Assembly (NCBI GenBank): GCA_964036665.1
Contig: OZ038527.1
Location: 4,526,001-4,590,000 of the forward strand
Direction: 5' to 3'
Origin: Gordius sp. MW1
Taxonomy: Eukaryota; Nematomorpha; Gordioida; Gordea; Gordiidae
Length of the DNA: 64,000 bases
The notes beneath the pieces were generated by a model. That model was not told where the DNA came from, made no database searches, and was given only the letters and a program-made list of their open reading frames with translations. Below, in pieces: positions 1 to 11,885 of this stretch (positions within the stretch are counted from its first letter, which is position 1; each line of letters begins with the position of its first letter). The position numbers and the translations under genes are program-made.

Positions 1-46
1 TGCTCGCGTCTGAAGTTTGAAGAAAGTTAGCAATTTAACAACTCTA
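1..46 (+). repeat. 3' end of a 199-bp MITE copy, cut by the window edge
   Basis: The first 46 bases match the right-hand part of the MITE at 15146-15344. Both contain GCTCGCGTCTG, then a T/A-rich stretch, then the terminal AGCAATTTAACAACT. The left part of this copy lies outside the window. It directly abuts the foldback element that starts near 48. Confidence 0.7.
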
Positions 47-47
47 A

Positions 48-1854
48 TCTACAAATAATGATCTTGTTTAATCAACCGGGAAACGGTCAACATATTCTGA
101 TAGAGTTATTTGTGGTGAACACAAATATGTTTTTTGTTTTTTTCCTATACCTCAAGTTTTTGAAATATTTAAACTCAAAGTTGCGAAAATGACCGTTTTT
201 GACGCTCTATAGGGCGAAATTGAATAGCTAAAATAAACTCTAAGTGGTAGTCAACTTAGGGTAAACATTAAAAAATGATTTTTTCCCTGATTTTTATTAC
301 TTTTTAATATATATAAAAAATTCAATTAGTCCCTATGCGAAATCGCGGCATCCTTTCCCTCCCTCTCTATCTAATTGGCTTATAGTAGGAATAGCATAGC
401 TCGTATTAACCCACTACTCTTGCACACACCACACATCAATCACTCACATGCACTAAGGGTTAGAGCCCTGTAAGGTCACTTTTTTTCAACCCGACCCGAA
501 AGCATTTATTTTTCAACCCGAACCCAACCCGACCCGAATGCGTTTTAAATTTTCAACCCGAACCCTACCCGACCCGATAGCTTTTTAAATTTTTCAACCC
601 CAACCCGACCCGAAAGCTTTTTAAGCCGGACCTGACCCGAAAGTAAATAAAAAATTAATATTGTAAAATTAATTTTAATGGTTTTAAATGGCAACAAAAT
701 ATTATTTCGGACAAAACGTTACATGTCTATCATTTCCAGGTCACATGCTAAAAAAGATAGGTATATATATAAAATCAAATTAGTCTCTAATTAAAATTGC
801 TTATAAATGGCCCTTAGAGTATTCTTTTAAGTTTATTGCGACACTCCTAAATGTGGTTATAATTATCTTCGTAAAAATATTAACGAATCGACCCGCAATT
901 TTTTCACATATAAAATGCTTATATTCTAATTAAAATGAGTCTGTATTATCGGGCAATTTTGATTTTAAGGCCAATAGTGGTTGTGGCAATATTGTGCGAA
1001 AATGAAAGGAGAAAAATTTGATTATTATTTCCAAAACTCTCATTTTTTAAATCATGTTTGTAAAATATGATAAATTAATTTAATTCTAGCTTATAAGTTA
1101 GGCGATAAAACAAGTTGAGACATTAATATTTAAAAAGGAAAAATGGGAATTAAGAAAATCATAAGTTTTGTGATATCAATTACATGTTCATTACGAGCAT
1201 CCATCAAGATATTTTACTTTTCTGATTTATAAATGCGCAATTCCAAAATTCAGATATAACTTAAAAGAAATTAATTTAAATGAATGTATGAGATAAATTA
1301 ATCATACATTTCGATATTAATTATAAAATATTATATAAAATAACATTAATTTAAAAGATATGTCTATTATTCAATATAAAATTTAACGTTAAACCTACCC
1401 GAGTTTAAAATTTTTCAACCCGAACCCGACCCGAAAGCATTTTAAAATTTTCGGGTCACCCGTGCAGGGCTCTACTAAGGTTATAGTGTTATATAAGCAT
1501 ATAAGCCAATTAGATAGAGGGGGAAGGAGCCTCAAAGAATGCCGCGATTTCGCATAGGGACTAATTGAATATTCGATATATTGGAAAAGTAAAAACAATA
1601 AAGAAAAAAATCTTTTTTCAATGTTTTACACTAAGTTAGTTTACCACTTAGAGGGTTAAAGTTTTCTTTTTAGCTATTTAATATCGCTCTATTGAGCGTC
1701 GAAAAGGGTCAAAAACGGTCATTTTCGCAACTTTGAATCGAGATATCTAAAAAAAACTTGACATATAGGAAAAAAACGAAAAACATATTTGTGTTCACCA
1801 CAAAATACTCTATCAGAATATGTTAACCGTTTCCCGGTTGATTTTTTTTGTAGA
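48..1854. mobile_element. Large foldback element with arms of about 340 bp
   Basis: Bases about 48-384 and about 1501-1854 are imperfect inverted repeats. The left arm runs from TCTACAAA through AATCAACCGGGAAACGGT and GGTGAACACAAATATG to CTAATTGGCTTATAG. The right arm carries the reverse complement of the same blocks in the reverse order. No coding sequence is visible. The roughly 1.1-kb loop contains a second element (461-1474). I could not fix the outer ends or a target duplication, so the superfamily is unassigned. It could be a long-TIR MITE or a foldback transposon. Confidence 0.8.
461..1474. mobile_element. hAT-like non-autonomous element nested in the foldback
   Basis: The ends are the perfect 10-bp inverted repeat TAGAGCCCTG / CAGGGCTCTA. 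The flanks are CTAAGGGT (453-460) and CTAAGGTT (1475-1482), an 8-bp target duplication with one mismatch, as expected for hAT elements. Subterminal arrays of ACCCGACCCGAA-like units lie at about 485-640 and 1395-1460. No open reading frame resembles a transposase. Its place in the foldback loop shows it inserted after the foldback formed. Confidence 0.7.
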
Positions 1855-1860
1855 CCAGTG

Positions 1861-4800
1861 TTATCGGAGTGTAGGGGGTGAGATTCTTTTCTAAAATAAA
1901 ATAATTACTGCGCCTTTTTTTACAATATTTCACCCACCCTTATTATTATCCACATTAATTATGGCTTCTCGTAGTTATTGTGCCTTAAAAACAATTTTAA
2001 TATTAATACACCTTTAGAAGATGTGTGCTTTAACTAACAGTAGTTTTATAATGAAATATTCATGTTATTTCTGTAGCAAAATAATATTAAAACAAAATTT
2101 AATTAGGTCATTGAGCTTAAAGTTAAATTTAAATTTTATGTTGGGTTAGACTTTTTTAATTTTTTTTTGTAATTACATTTAATTATGTATGGTAGCCTAA
2201 CTTTTCACCAATAAATTTTGAAATTTTCATCTTATGTATTATCTCAAACACACGACCTTGGAATTATAAGAATAGCAAACAAAAACATTGTTTCCTCTCA
2301 TAGTCAGGCTTTATGAGATCCGGTACTATTTTCAACCTTAAAAATGACAAATGCATTAAAATCATCATTTAAGTATGTAAATGCATCTCACGAACAAAAT
2401 TTATTGGTACGATCATGATTACCATATATAAATATTAAGGGGCGGGAGGGTATAAAATATCAGGTCGAGAAATGTGTAATTACAATGATGATAAACAACA
2501 GTCCGAGTGGGGAAGATGATTGAAAGTGTATACATGATATGGGATAAATAACATGAATAGAATTCCACACATTTACAGGAAAATAAATAGGGTTGCACGA
2601 GTATTGCTGTATGCATTTACAATTTTAACAATATGATATTTACAACACGGCACATAACAATTTCAAAATTAATCATGTTAAAATACCCAACTTGCCACCC
2701 GACCCCATTGTGATTTCCAGCATCAATGTGCTGCGAAATGGATGAAGAGTAACTCGTGGTGGGGGCTTTTAGAAATTTTAACACTTCGAATCTTGAAACG
2801 TACACACAGATAAATGTATAAAGCCGATGTTTATTTGGTTAGATGGGTTGAAGAAAAGAGAAAGTTGTAAAAACTAACGGTCGGTTCTGGTCTGTTTTTC
2901 AAATTTAGACTAAGCCTAGAGGTGGACTCTGTATATAGTTAGTCGAGTAAAACCAAGGATCGACCAAACAAAATTCAGCCGTTTTTGCAACACCACTTAT
3001 ACGATTGAGAAGGGGTCTTATTGTTCAACTTTGACCCTCTCGGTTTGGTCGAATTCGGTTATAAATTGGCACGCTTTCAGCATTTGTATGAGGTTGAGGG
3101 AAAGTTTTGCAGCCGCGATCGGTAGGGTGAGATAAAATAGGGCCAGCCACAATGGGATTCTCCCAAAAACTGGTACAAATTTATGTTTATGGATAGAAAA
3201 AAACTCAATGTAATTAAATTATTTATAATGATTGTTAAATCGTAAGACAGTTAGAAAGATAAAAAAAATAATGAAATTGACTCTTACTCAGGGGACCGGG
3301 AGTGAAATGAAGGATGTAAAGGGATGCGTAGAATAGCTCGTTGCCGGCGCACATGCAAAAGAGCAAAACCTAATTTTACAAAACATATATAGATTAGATA
3401 ATAATTAAATTAACGTCCCTTGCTTATCGATTTATCGCTACATATAATTAAATTAAACCCAAATTTCATTTATGTCATATAAATTTTGAGAATTGTCTAT
3501 AAATATTAAAGTTAAACATTCATATCTTAAGCCAAAATCTAAAAGTTCGTAACAACTTTTGCTAACATAATATCCGATTTTTTATCGTTCCAAAAATTAC
3601 GAAAATGATATTATTCTTAGTAAAGCAAAGTTAGATCAAAGAAAGACGTTGTCGGTGTGTAATTGAAAATTTTAAGTAAAAAATAAAATCAAAAATGGAT
3701 AACACCTTAAAAGCAAAACATTTATAATGGTAATATAAGCTTGGCAATTTAAATATTCTATTGATAAATGTCTGTATATTATAAAGTTGATAAATTTAAT
3801 ATCTGAAATAGATTTTTAGTTAAAATATACCCTTGAAGAGTAATATATCTTCATCCATTTGTTTCCAGTTTCACTTATGGCCTTGTGTGTCTTGCCAACC
3901 AAACTTGAACTAAATGAATGATTTATATTAATTATTATATTAATAAATTAATTTATAAAAAAATTTAAGCAATAAAAAAATAATACAAAATACAGGGTTT
4001 CCTCAAAATTTAAAATTAAACTGTCTGATGCAAAGGGGTTAGTCAATATATGGTAAGGAAAAGGAAGATGCAGAGTGGTCACAATGCAGGTGAAGCCACA
4101 GGCAAAATTGCAACTTTTGATCATGAAAAATGTGATTTGATCCCACACAGATCACAAGCCATACTAATATTTTGCCAAAGCTTTGCATAGCTATTTTAAA
4201 AATATTTGCAAATCTGCAAGACATAAGGGAGGCAAATATTGGCTAATGGCCAGACATAATATTGTTTACGGTTTAACACATATGACTGCCCTTAGAAAAA
4301 TAATTGCACACAAAGGTGTGGTCTAAAGGAGTGATTGGGTAAGAATATAAACTTTGGCCAAAAGTAGACCAAAATTAGAACTCGAGAGTGTCTAATCACT
4401 TATACAGAGGGATGGTCTGGGTATTGTAGTAGTCATAGGTTTAAATTAAAGTTTTAAGATGTATGATAATAAGTCAAAATAGTTGAATTCAAAAAGATAT
4501 AAATTAGCATTTAAAATCTTTTAACTTAAAATAAGTAAATTTTTTAAAAAACACTTGGAGCTGTGCAAATAAAATTTAAAACAAAAATAATTTATAATGT
4601 ATTTAAATGATTACCTATATATATGTATCCAATGACTACTTATATCAAGGCATATATTCATTTGAAACCAAAAGGCCCAGCTAGGATAAAATGAACAAAG
4701 AGTGATTAGTAACACTAAGGTGCAACACCGATCTGTAAGCATATCAAGCATAGCTCCAAAATGTGTACCTTAGATTGTTTAAGAAATATATATAAGAAAT

Positions 4801-5532
4801 TATGTACTTTGTTTAAAATATCGCGCGGCGTATCCATCAAATGCATCTAAGAGCTCACTTGTTATATATAATATAATTGATATTTTATAACTATTTGGCA
4901 TAAACCATATAGATACTATAGCCAATAATATCCGTGTATAGCCTATAAAAATATGTAAAAAGACATATGCATTCATATACCTAATAAGTTTGGAATAAAA
5001 AAATACACATTCTCTGTGTTCTTAATTCTATTTATTAAATCCATAATTATCGATTGCAAAAAATTTTAAGACCATATGATAAATTTTTAAAACAAATATT
5101 TTTCATTTGGTAGCGGATAGTATACAAGATTATAAATCTATAATGTTTTTTTACTAATTTTTTCCTATTGCAAGCAACATTCGCCTAGACATCTACATTA
5201 ATCTTATATTAATTGTTGTTTAACTTTATGGAGTTCAAGTGAGATTTTACAATAATATTATAAAAAAGGAATTAAAAGACTTCATTGCGATATTGAGTAT
5301 ATATAGCTCGATCATAGAGCGTGGTAAACAGTCAAGCGGCTGCCTATTATTATAAAAGGATTATATTATATTTAAAGGTGAGTCTGAACTTTGTGCGATG
5401 CTTGCACGGAATAAATGAGAATGCTGTTAAAATGACAATTCACCTGTGACCAACAAGCTAAGCTTTATCCAAAAATCTGTAAACTTAAAATTTTGTAGGC
5501 AGTATTGCAATAGTTCTTTTCTTATATAAAAG
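1861..5532. other. AT-rich intergenic DNA without a recognisable gene
   Basis: Only short ORFs occur here, all at chance length for this base composition and none resembling a known family. One degraded MITE (2863-2995) is listed separately. Nothing else is supported. Confidence 0.7.
2863..2995. repeat. Degraded copy of the AGTGTTRTAAAAACGGCT MITE family
   Basis: The left end (AGTTGTAAAAACTAACGG) and right end (TTCAGCCGTTTTTGCAACAC) match the termini of the copies at 37840-37986 and 44514-44706. The internal GACCAAACAAAA block beside the right end is also shared. The target duplication is not recognisable. Confidence 0.5.
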
Positions 5533-5733
5533 TGTAGCGACATGAACATTGAGAATGTAGCAAGTCGACGAAACACATATGTTTTTATCTTTCTCCAATT
5601 TCCTCGGTTCATATTATTAACGTTCGCTCGCGTTTCGCTTATATGTTTGTTTGATTCCCTGTTGTTATAATAAATTCATACTCTCCTAACTCAATAGTTT
5701 AAACATTACTAAAGTGGTGACTTAAATACCACA
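5533..5733 (+). repeat. 5' LTR of the 4.4-kb Gypsy element
   Basis: 201 bp with TG...CA ends. It differs from the 3' LTR at three bases (TTTCTCC/TTCCTCC, TTTGAT/TTCGAT, TTATAAT/TTAAAAT). AATAAA inside it may serve as the polyadenylation signal. Confidence 0.92.
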
Positions 5734-5754
5734 TTGGTGACCGTCCGACGTGGT

Positions 5755-6560
5755 ATGGATACACAATCGTCTGACAATTCAACTCTCTACAATGAGACAG
5801 CATCCAACACTCCCACCACGGCAAACACATCACCAGTATACATCAAGCTACCTACATTTCACCTCAGAAACATCCAAATCTGGATAGCTCAGGTCGACGC
5901 AATATTTTCCACTAGGAAAATCACATCACAAAGAGTCAAGTATGCTTACCTTTTAGAATCTCTCCCGGTTGAGATAGCCGAAGAAGTGGCCGACCTTATA
6001 CTTAACATCCCAGATGAAAACCCTTATGAGGTGTTAAGGCAAGCCTTAATCAAAAGAATGGATGAGAGTGAAGCAAAAAGAATAGACAAGCTGTTCAAGG
6101 ACATATATTTGGGAGACAAAACACCGTCCCAGTTGCTTAGACATTTGAAGAGCCTTGTCGGGGAACATCAAATGAGTGATAAAATTCTAAAAACCCTTTG
6201 GACACAAAAACTTCCAAGGGAGGTAACAGGTATCTTAACATGGGTAGGAGAAGAAAATTCTCTGGCACATTTGGCTGAGGTGGCAGACAAAATCTACGAG
6301 ACATATACGGCCAACAGCGTAGCTTCCATAGCAAGCCCTCAAATTAGCCAAACAAACGAAGTCCAGGAACTGGTCAAATGGTCGCACAGTTGGAATTGAA
6401 AGTAAACCAGGTGGTCAATCAGCCACCACAAAGTAAAAAGGTTTGGAGATCCTCAAGCAGATCACGGTCAACATCATGACACCGTCGGGAAGAAATTTGT
6501 TGGTATCACCACAAGTTCAAGGGTAACGCTCAAAAATGCACACAACCATGTGCATTTACC
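5755..6560 (+). pseudogene. gag-like polyprotein, frameshifted
   Basis: The main open stretch starts at ATG 5755 and runs to a stop at about 6399. It contains a capsid-like region with conserved blocks such as LPTFHLRNIQIWIAQVDAIF and YAYLLESLPVEIAEE, seen in Gypsy elements of many invertebrates. Coding continues in another frame after a one-base shift near 6370, passes a TGA at 6477-6479, and reaches a Cys/His knuckle (CWYH...KC..PC, about 6498-6553). The gene product would package element RNA. The frameshift looks like decay, though a programmed shift cannot be excluded. Confidence 0.8.
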
Positions 6561-6619
6561 TCAAACTCCCAGTCAAAAAACTAAGACCTTTCCATTCAGG
6601 CGACTTCCGGAAACGGTCA

Positions 6620-6985
6620 TAAATAAGTCGCCTATTCTACATCATTGATCGTACGTCAGGACATAAATTTCTGATTGATACAGGAGCTGACGTGTCCATC
6701 ATTCCAAGACCCGTCAATTCACCTAAGGTACCAAATGGTCCAGTATTGCAGGCAGCTAATAATAGCAATATCTCTACCTATGGACAAAAGATGTTGTCCA
6801 TCAATCTAGGTCTGAGACGCCCAATACAGTGGTTATTTCTAATCGCCGAGGTACACACCCCTATCATTGGAGCCGACCTCTTGCACCAATACAACATCAT
6901 CGTAGATGTCAAAAACCAGCGATTAATTGATGGTCTGACTCACGTAACTTCAAAAGGAATTTCCACCCAACATCAAACGTTATGA
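6620..6985 (+). pseudogene. Aspartic protease domain of Gypsy pol
   Basis: The protease active-site motif DTGAD is encoded at about 6677-6691. Downstream, IIGADLLHQYNI is the usual flap-distal GADFL-type motif of retroviral-like proteases. The domain would cut the polyprotein. It is separated from gag and from the reverse transcriptase by frame breaks. Confidence 0.8.
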
Positions 6986-7018
6986 ATTCGCATAGCTCTC
7001 TCGAGTCAGGACTCTAAG

Positions 7019-8170
7019 TTGGAATCTGTGATCAACAACTTTCCATCACTCCTAACTCCTTTAAATTTCACCCAACAAATTTCAACCAACGACATCTTTC
7101 ACCACATAGCAACAAAAGGGCCGGCACAATACGCACGTCCAAGGAGACTTACTGCTGAAAAACTTAATGTTGCTAAGAAAGAATTTGAATATAAGTTGGA
7201 ACTGGGAATCATAAGGAAATCTAAAAGCAACTGGGCGGCACCAATACATTTGGCTGCTAAAAAATCAGGTGACTGGCGTCCGTGTGGAGATTATAGAGCC
7301 TTGAACAAAGTCACAGTACCAGACAGGTACCCAATTCCTCACATTCATGACTTCACAGCTAACCTTCACGGAAAAGCAATTTTTTCCAAGCTGGATTTAG
7401 TTAGAGCCTACCATCACATTCCGGTAGCGCCGGACGACATCTGTAAAACAGCCGTGACGACACCATTCGGTCTTTACGAATTCACGAGGATGCCGTTTGG
7501 TCTAAAAAATGCAGCCCAAACGTTCCAAAGATTCATAGACGAAGTTTTGCGAGGACTGAATTACGCCTACGCGTACATCAATGATGTACTAATAGCAAGC
7601 GGCTCAGAAGAGGAACACGAGGTACATCTAAAGACCGTCTTGCAACGACTCCAAAAGTACGACCTCAGGATCAACCCTGCAAAATGTCAATTTGGAGTGC
7701 GAGAATTAGAGTTCCTGGGTCACAAAGTTTCGGCCGCAGGTATTATACCTTTACCAGAGAAGATTGAGGCTATTAAAAACTTTGCAACGCCAGATTCATG
7801 TAAACAACTCCGAAGATTCTTAGGCATGATCAACTTCTATCGAAGATTTCTGCCCAATATTGCTAAAACCCTAAATCCGTTGACAGACATACTAAAGAAT
7901 CCGCAAAAATCTATAGCGTTCAACAAACTTCAGGAAGAAGCTTTCGACACAGCAAAATCCGCTCTAATCAATTTTACCAAGCTAAATTTTTTAAATACCA
8001 GTCCAGAAACCCAAATTACACTAACAACAGACGCCTCTAATTCAGCAGTCGGTGCGGTATTACAACAAACAATGGCCGGAGAGACTACACCAATAGCGTT
8101 TTTCTCTACTAAACTTCAGCCAACACAATCACGATACAGTACATTTGGTCGTGAGCTTCTCGCCATTTAA
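7019..8170 (+). pseudogene. Reverse transcriptase of Gypsy pol, catalytic Asp replaced
   Basis: This long open frame holds the RT fingers and palm blocks, including [24 protein letters not shown] and [13 protein letters not shown], and then the connection to RNase H ([15 protein letters not shown]). The YxDD box reads YIND (7574-7585), so the first catalytic aspartate is an asparagine (AAT for GAT). That should abolish polymerisation. The frame ends at TAA 8168-8170, inside the RNase H region where related elements continue with LAIKHF. Both changes fit one-base decay of a formerly active copy. Confidence 0.88.
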
Positions 8171-8530
8171 CTAGCAATCAAGCATTTTCGACACATCCTG
8201 GAAGGCCGAATATTTACCGTGTACACCGACCACAAACCACTCACATACGCCTTTGACGCTAAGCCTGATAAGTACTCTCCGAGAGAGATACGACAGCTCG
8301 ACCTAATCTCACAATATACCACTGATATTCGCTTCATTAAAGGCGAAGGAAACACAGTAGCAGATGCTTTATCTCGGATAGGAGTAGACGCGGTAAATCT
8401 TCCAAAAATGCCAGAATTAGCCGACATTAGCAAGCACCAGAAAAACGACAAGTCTTTGGAAGGTTTAGAAGATACTACTTCACTAAAACTACAAGTATTA
8501 CCCATCCCAGGGTCAGAAAATCCTTTGCGA
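8171..8530 (+). pseudogene. RNase H C-terminal part and link to integrase
   Basis: In the same frame as the reverse transcriptase but after its stop, the sequence encodes YTDHKPLTYAF and GNTVADALSRI, the last RNase H blocks of Gypsy pol. The frame ends at 8543-8545. The integrase continues in a different frame, so a shift lies near 8515-8525. Confidence 0.8.
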
Positions 8531-8531
8531 T

Positions 8532-9383
8532 TTGTCGACTACTAAACCTAGACCGGTCATACCTGACGCACTGAGGAGAACAGTTTTTGACAATTTTCAC
8601 TCGTTATCACACCCAGGAGTTCGATCCACCCTAAAGCTCATCACTAGTCGCGTAGTCTGGCCATCTATCAACAAGGACGTCACTAACTGGGCAAGAACAT
8701 GCCTAAGATGTCAACGTTGTAAAGTACACCGACACACCATTACGAAACCAGGTACTTTTAAACAACCCGATGCCAGATTCGCTCATGTCCACTTGGATGT
8801 AGTAGGGCCACTACCACCCTCCAACGGGTTCACTCACATGCTAACGGCAGTTGACCGTTTCTCGAGATGGCCCATGGCCATACCACTTAAAGAAACATCC
8901 GCCGAAGTTATCGCGGACAAATTTATCAAGAACTGGGTGGCAAATTATGGGGTTCCGAATACAGTTACCACAGATAGGGGATCCCAGTTTCAGTCACAGC
9001 TTTTTAGAGAGTTCGCGAATATTTTAGGATGCGAACACATCAAAACTACAGCTTACCACCCGTCCGCGAACGATGTAGTCGAACGTTTCCACCGGCAGTT
9101 AAAGGCTTCGTTAAAAGCCTCAGGAAACACAAAATGGAGTGAAGTTCTGCCCTTTGTCCTATTAGGTATCCGCACAACCATCAAGGAAGACATTGGTCGC
9201 ACGCCGGCGGAAGTGCTATACGGGACTAACTTAAGTCTCACAGGAGATTATTTCTCACAAGAAACAACGCAACAATCAGCAGAACAAGTACATCAATTCG
9301 TCGAGAAGTTGAAAGAAGCGATGATGGCGTCGCCGTACCCCGTGCCACACCACCATGGAGAAACAAAAAAACAGGTAAATTGA
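8532..9383 (+). pseudogene. Integrase of Gypsy pol, core residues retained
   Basis: The N-terminal zinc-binding HHCC domain (HSLSHPG..., CLRCQRC) is followed by a DDE core with Asp at 8796-8798, Asp at 8973-8975 and Glu at 9081-9083. The catalytic triad is thus intact. The open frame is lost shortly after the core and the C-terminal part resumes in another frame from about 9400. Confidence 0.85.
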
Positions 9384-9399
9384 TACCTGTGGGAAACAC

Positions 9400-9773
9400 C
9401 GCAAGTGTTTGTCAGAAATGATACAGTACGCAAACCACTCACCCCACCCTACGATGGGCCCTTCAAAGTCTTACTTCGTAGACCAAAGTACTTTATAATC
9501 GAGAAAAATGGAAAAAAGGACTCCATATCAATCGACCGATTGAAGCCCGCTCATGTAGAAAGCAAGAAACCGGTACATAATCAAGAAACCTCTTTCAACC
9601 TATTTCACAAGAACCAGAGCAGGAACAACAACCAGTCAAAACCACTCGCAGTGGCAGACATGTCCATTGGCCCAAAAGACTTTGCCAATACAAGTGATAT
9701 ACAGGCGAGATGGCGTCCACCAAATCGATCGTTTAGTGTTACTCCAAACAATCTAGGGGGAGAATTTCTGTAG
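9400..9773 (+). pseudogene. Integrase C-terminal tail of Gypsy pol
   Basis: The encoded [20 protein letters not shown] and [10 protein letters not shown] are the characteristic C-terminal SH3-like block and end motif of Gypsy integrases. It lies in a different frame from the core, and the open frame runs into the 3' LTR start. Confidence 0.8.
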
Positions 9774-9969
9774 CGACATGAACATTGAGAATGTAGCAAG
9801 TCGACGAAACACATATGTTTTTATCTTCCTCCAATTTCCTCGGTTCATATTATTAACGTTCGCTCGCGTTTCGCTTATATGTTTGTTCGATTCCCTGTTG
9901 TTAAAATAAATTCATACTCTCCTAACTCAATAGTTTAAACATTACTAAAGTGGTGACTTAAATACCACA
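9769..9969 (+). repeat. 3' LTR of the 4.4-kb Gypsy element
   Basis: 201 bp, paired with 5533-5733. It is followed by the AAAG target duplicate (9970-9973). Confidence 0.92.
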
Positions 9970-10861
9970 AAAGTCAAAAGGAAAATTGATTAGGGAAATT
10001 AGTAACATTACCAAATCGACATTGAAATATTTAAATGATGTATTATTTATTTTACTTACACTGTGGTATCCTTTCCCCTCCCCCCGCGCTTTGCTATATT
10101 ATTTTTCCTCACCGTGGAGTGTTATTCCTTCTCCCGTTTATTATAATTTACCCATCACACACGCGCGACATAAATTTTATTAAATTTTACCCTTTCTCCT
10201 AATTGCTGAATAACGATTTTATTGCTTTTGAATTATATTGCATGAACCAGAGGCGTAACCATTTGCATGCACTCCGGTAGAAAAAAAAAGACATAAAATA
10301 CTCATATAATTTAAGATTAAATGAAAAATAATTCCCCCCTCCCCTCTACGAACCATAAATAACCTCTTTTTCTTTTTGAAATATAATATATACTCAATAC
10401 CTAGAATAATGTGAATTTAAATAGAAGATTTATTTATATTCGCGGAAATAATCGCGAAATTCTTAAATACATTATCTAATTCTGGAGCACATAATAATTA
10501 TTCGGAAAAAATATCCTCACGATTATATCATTGCAATCGAACATATATCTTTTCAACCAAATACTATATTTGTTGAATATTCCGAAATAAACCTTAAAAC
10601 GTAAATATATCTCAAATAGATAGGGACATATTATACACTATTATTACCAATAAATAGTAATATTGGCAATACCTTATTATATAAAATTTGAAATGCGGCG
10701 GAATTCATATCGCGCTAGGATCTGCGCCTGCTAGGACCATCTGCGCTAGCAACTACATTTCACAAACGCATCAAACATATTGGTAAGAGAGAGAGAGAGA
10801 AAGGGGTAGGGGGCGGTGTGGTGCAGTGCATTGTTTCCATTCCTAATATTTCACTAATATC

Positions 10862-10963
10862 AAAAGTTAAATAGAGTTCCCTCTTCTACTAGCTATAGCC
10901 TAAAAAATTGAAAGGCTTTGGGTCGTATTAAAAGCGACCCATGTTGCAATATCGTGTTATTTC
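10862..10963. repeat. Direct repeat copy A (with 11079-11163)
   Basis: AAGTTAAATAG.GTTCCCTCT, then AAAAAATTGAAAGGCTTTGG and GTCGTATT.AAAGCGAC, recur at 11079-11163 in the same orientation. Copy A has about 16 extra bases in its middle. The segment between the copies (10989-11074) is itself related to 48111-48202. Confidence 0.75.
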
Positions 10964-10988
10964 CTTTTCTTTATCATGTTTGGTTGCA

Positions 10989-11074
10989 CAGTGGTGGGGT
11001 TTGTTTAGATCAGTATTTTCCATCTTGATAAGGTAAGGGCCATGTCTTGATTTATCTTATTTTTATAACATTGT
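10989..11074 (+). repeat. Dispersed repeat shared with intron 8 of the TCF gene
   Basis: CAGTGGTGGGGTTTGTTTA...CCATCTTGATAAGGTAAGGGCC...TTTATAACATTGTC aligns with 48111-48202 at roughly three bases in four. It looks like an old SINE or the tail of a longer element. Family not identified. Confidence 0.55.
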
Positions 11075-11078
11075 CCAC

Positions 11079-11163
11079 AAAAAGTTAAATAGTGTTCCCT
11101 CTCCGCTCAAAAAATTGAAAGGCTTTGGGTCGTATTTAAAGCGACTCATGTTACAATATCATT
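11079..11163. repeat. Direct repeat copy B (with 10862-10963)
   Basis: Second copy of the unit described at 10862, with a few substitutions. The two copies bracket a repeat-derived segment. Confidence 0.75.
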
Positions 11164-11830
11164 AAACATAACTAATTTGAGATTTAAAAAGCTTGCTGGT
11201 TATATTAAAATTGAGCTATAAGCTTTTCTAGTATAAATTTAAGATAAATCTTTCCTGCTAGCAGGACTAAAATTAAGTAAGTTTTACATTATTAAATGAG
11301 CTAAAAAACTTATTGAACCCAGCAATTTTAAATGCTTTTACATATTGTTATAAAGCACATTAATTAAATCAACACACATTATTATTTAAGTCATAGTTAG
11401 GTTACGTTATTTAAATTTCATCACAGAACTAATTCATTTTTAGCTTACCTTATATTTTATTAGGATTTATTCGAATTTCATAGTACTAATTTCCATTTAT
11501 TTAATCATATTATAATATAAGATGCCCACAAGAATCTCACGCGAGATGGTAAGCGATAGAAAGCAAAACGCGAAAAGAGTTAAAGTATGTATCTATCTCT
11601 ATTATGAACAAAAGAAGAGCTGCCCTCTCTCATAACATCAGTCAAGCATGACTGCGTAAATTTAATACAACGAAGAGAGAGATGATGTAGGGAGACAAGT
11701 GACCACAACAGAGAGACGCGTGAATGTAATCTACGCTTTTAATAAAGCGAGTACATATAGATGAGGGGGGAGGGAACAACGCGTATACATTAATAAAGCG
11801 TAGAGGGAGAGATGATGGGGGGGGGGGGGG

Positions 11831-11885
11831 GCATACGCGTGTTGGCATTAATACGCGTCTAACATATGTAGTGCAACCACAACAC
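11831..11885. repeat. 55-bp direct repeat, copy 1
   Basis: GCATACGCGTGTTG.CATTAA, then TAC.CGTCTAACATATG and TAGTGCAACCACAA.AC, recur at 12107-12162. A run of G precedes each copy. They enclose a unique segment of about 220 bp (11886-12106). Confidence 0.85.

Larger units (their letters stand above)
5533..9969 (+). mobile_element. Ty3/Gypsy-type LTR retrotransposon, near full length, disabled
   Basis: Two 201-bp LTRs, TGTAGCGACA...ATACCACA, flank a 4-kb interior with the gag, protease, reverse transcriptase, RNase H, integrase order of Ty3/Gypsy elements. The target duplication is AAAG (5529-5532 and 9970-9973). The interior begins TTGGTGACC just after the 5' LTR, a typical primer-binding position. 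A purine-rich AGGGGGAGAA tract precedes the 3' LTR. I count three differences between the LTRs (about 1.5%), so insertion was fairly recent. Several frameshifts, two internal stops and a changed reverse transcriptase catalytic residue make this copy non-functional. No envelope gene is visible. Confidence 0.95.

Noticed and set aside
3634-3642. AGATCAAAG, a perfect TCF/LEF binding motif, as an autoregulatory site
   Set aside because: One 9-bp match in 64 kb of AT-rich DNA, 27 kb from exon 1, is expected by chance.
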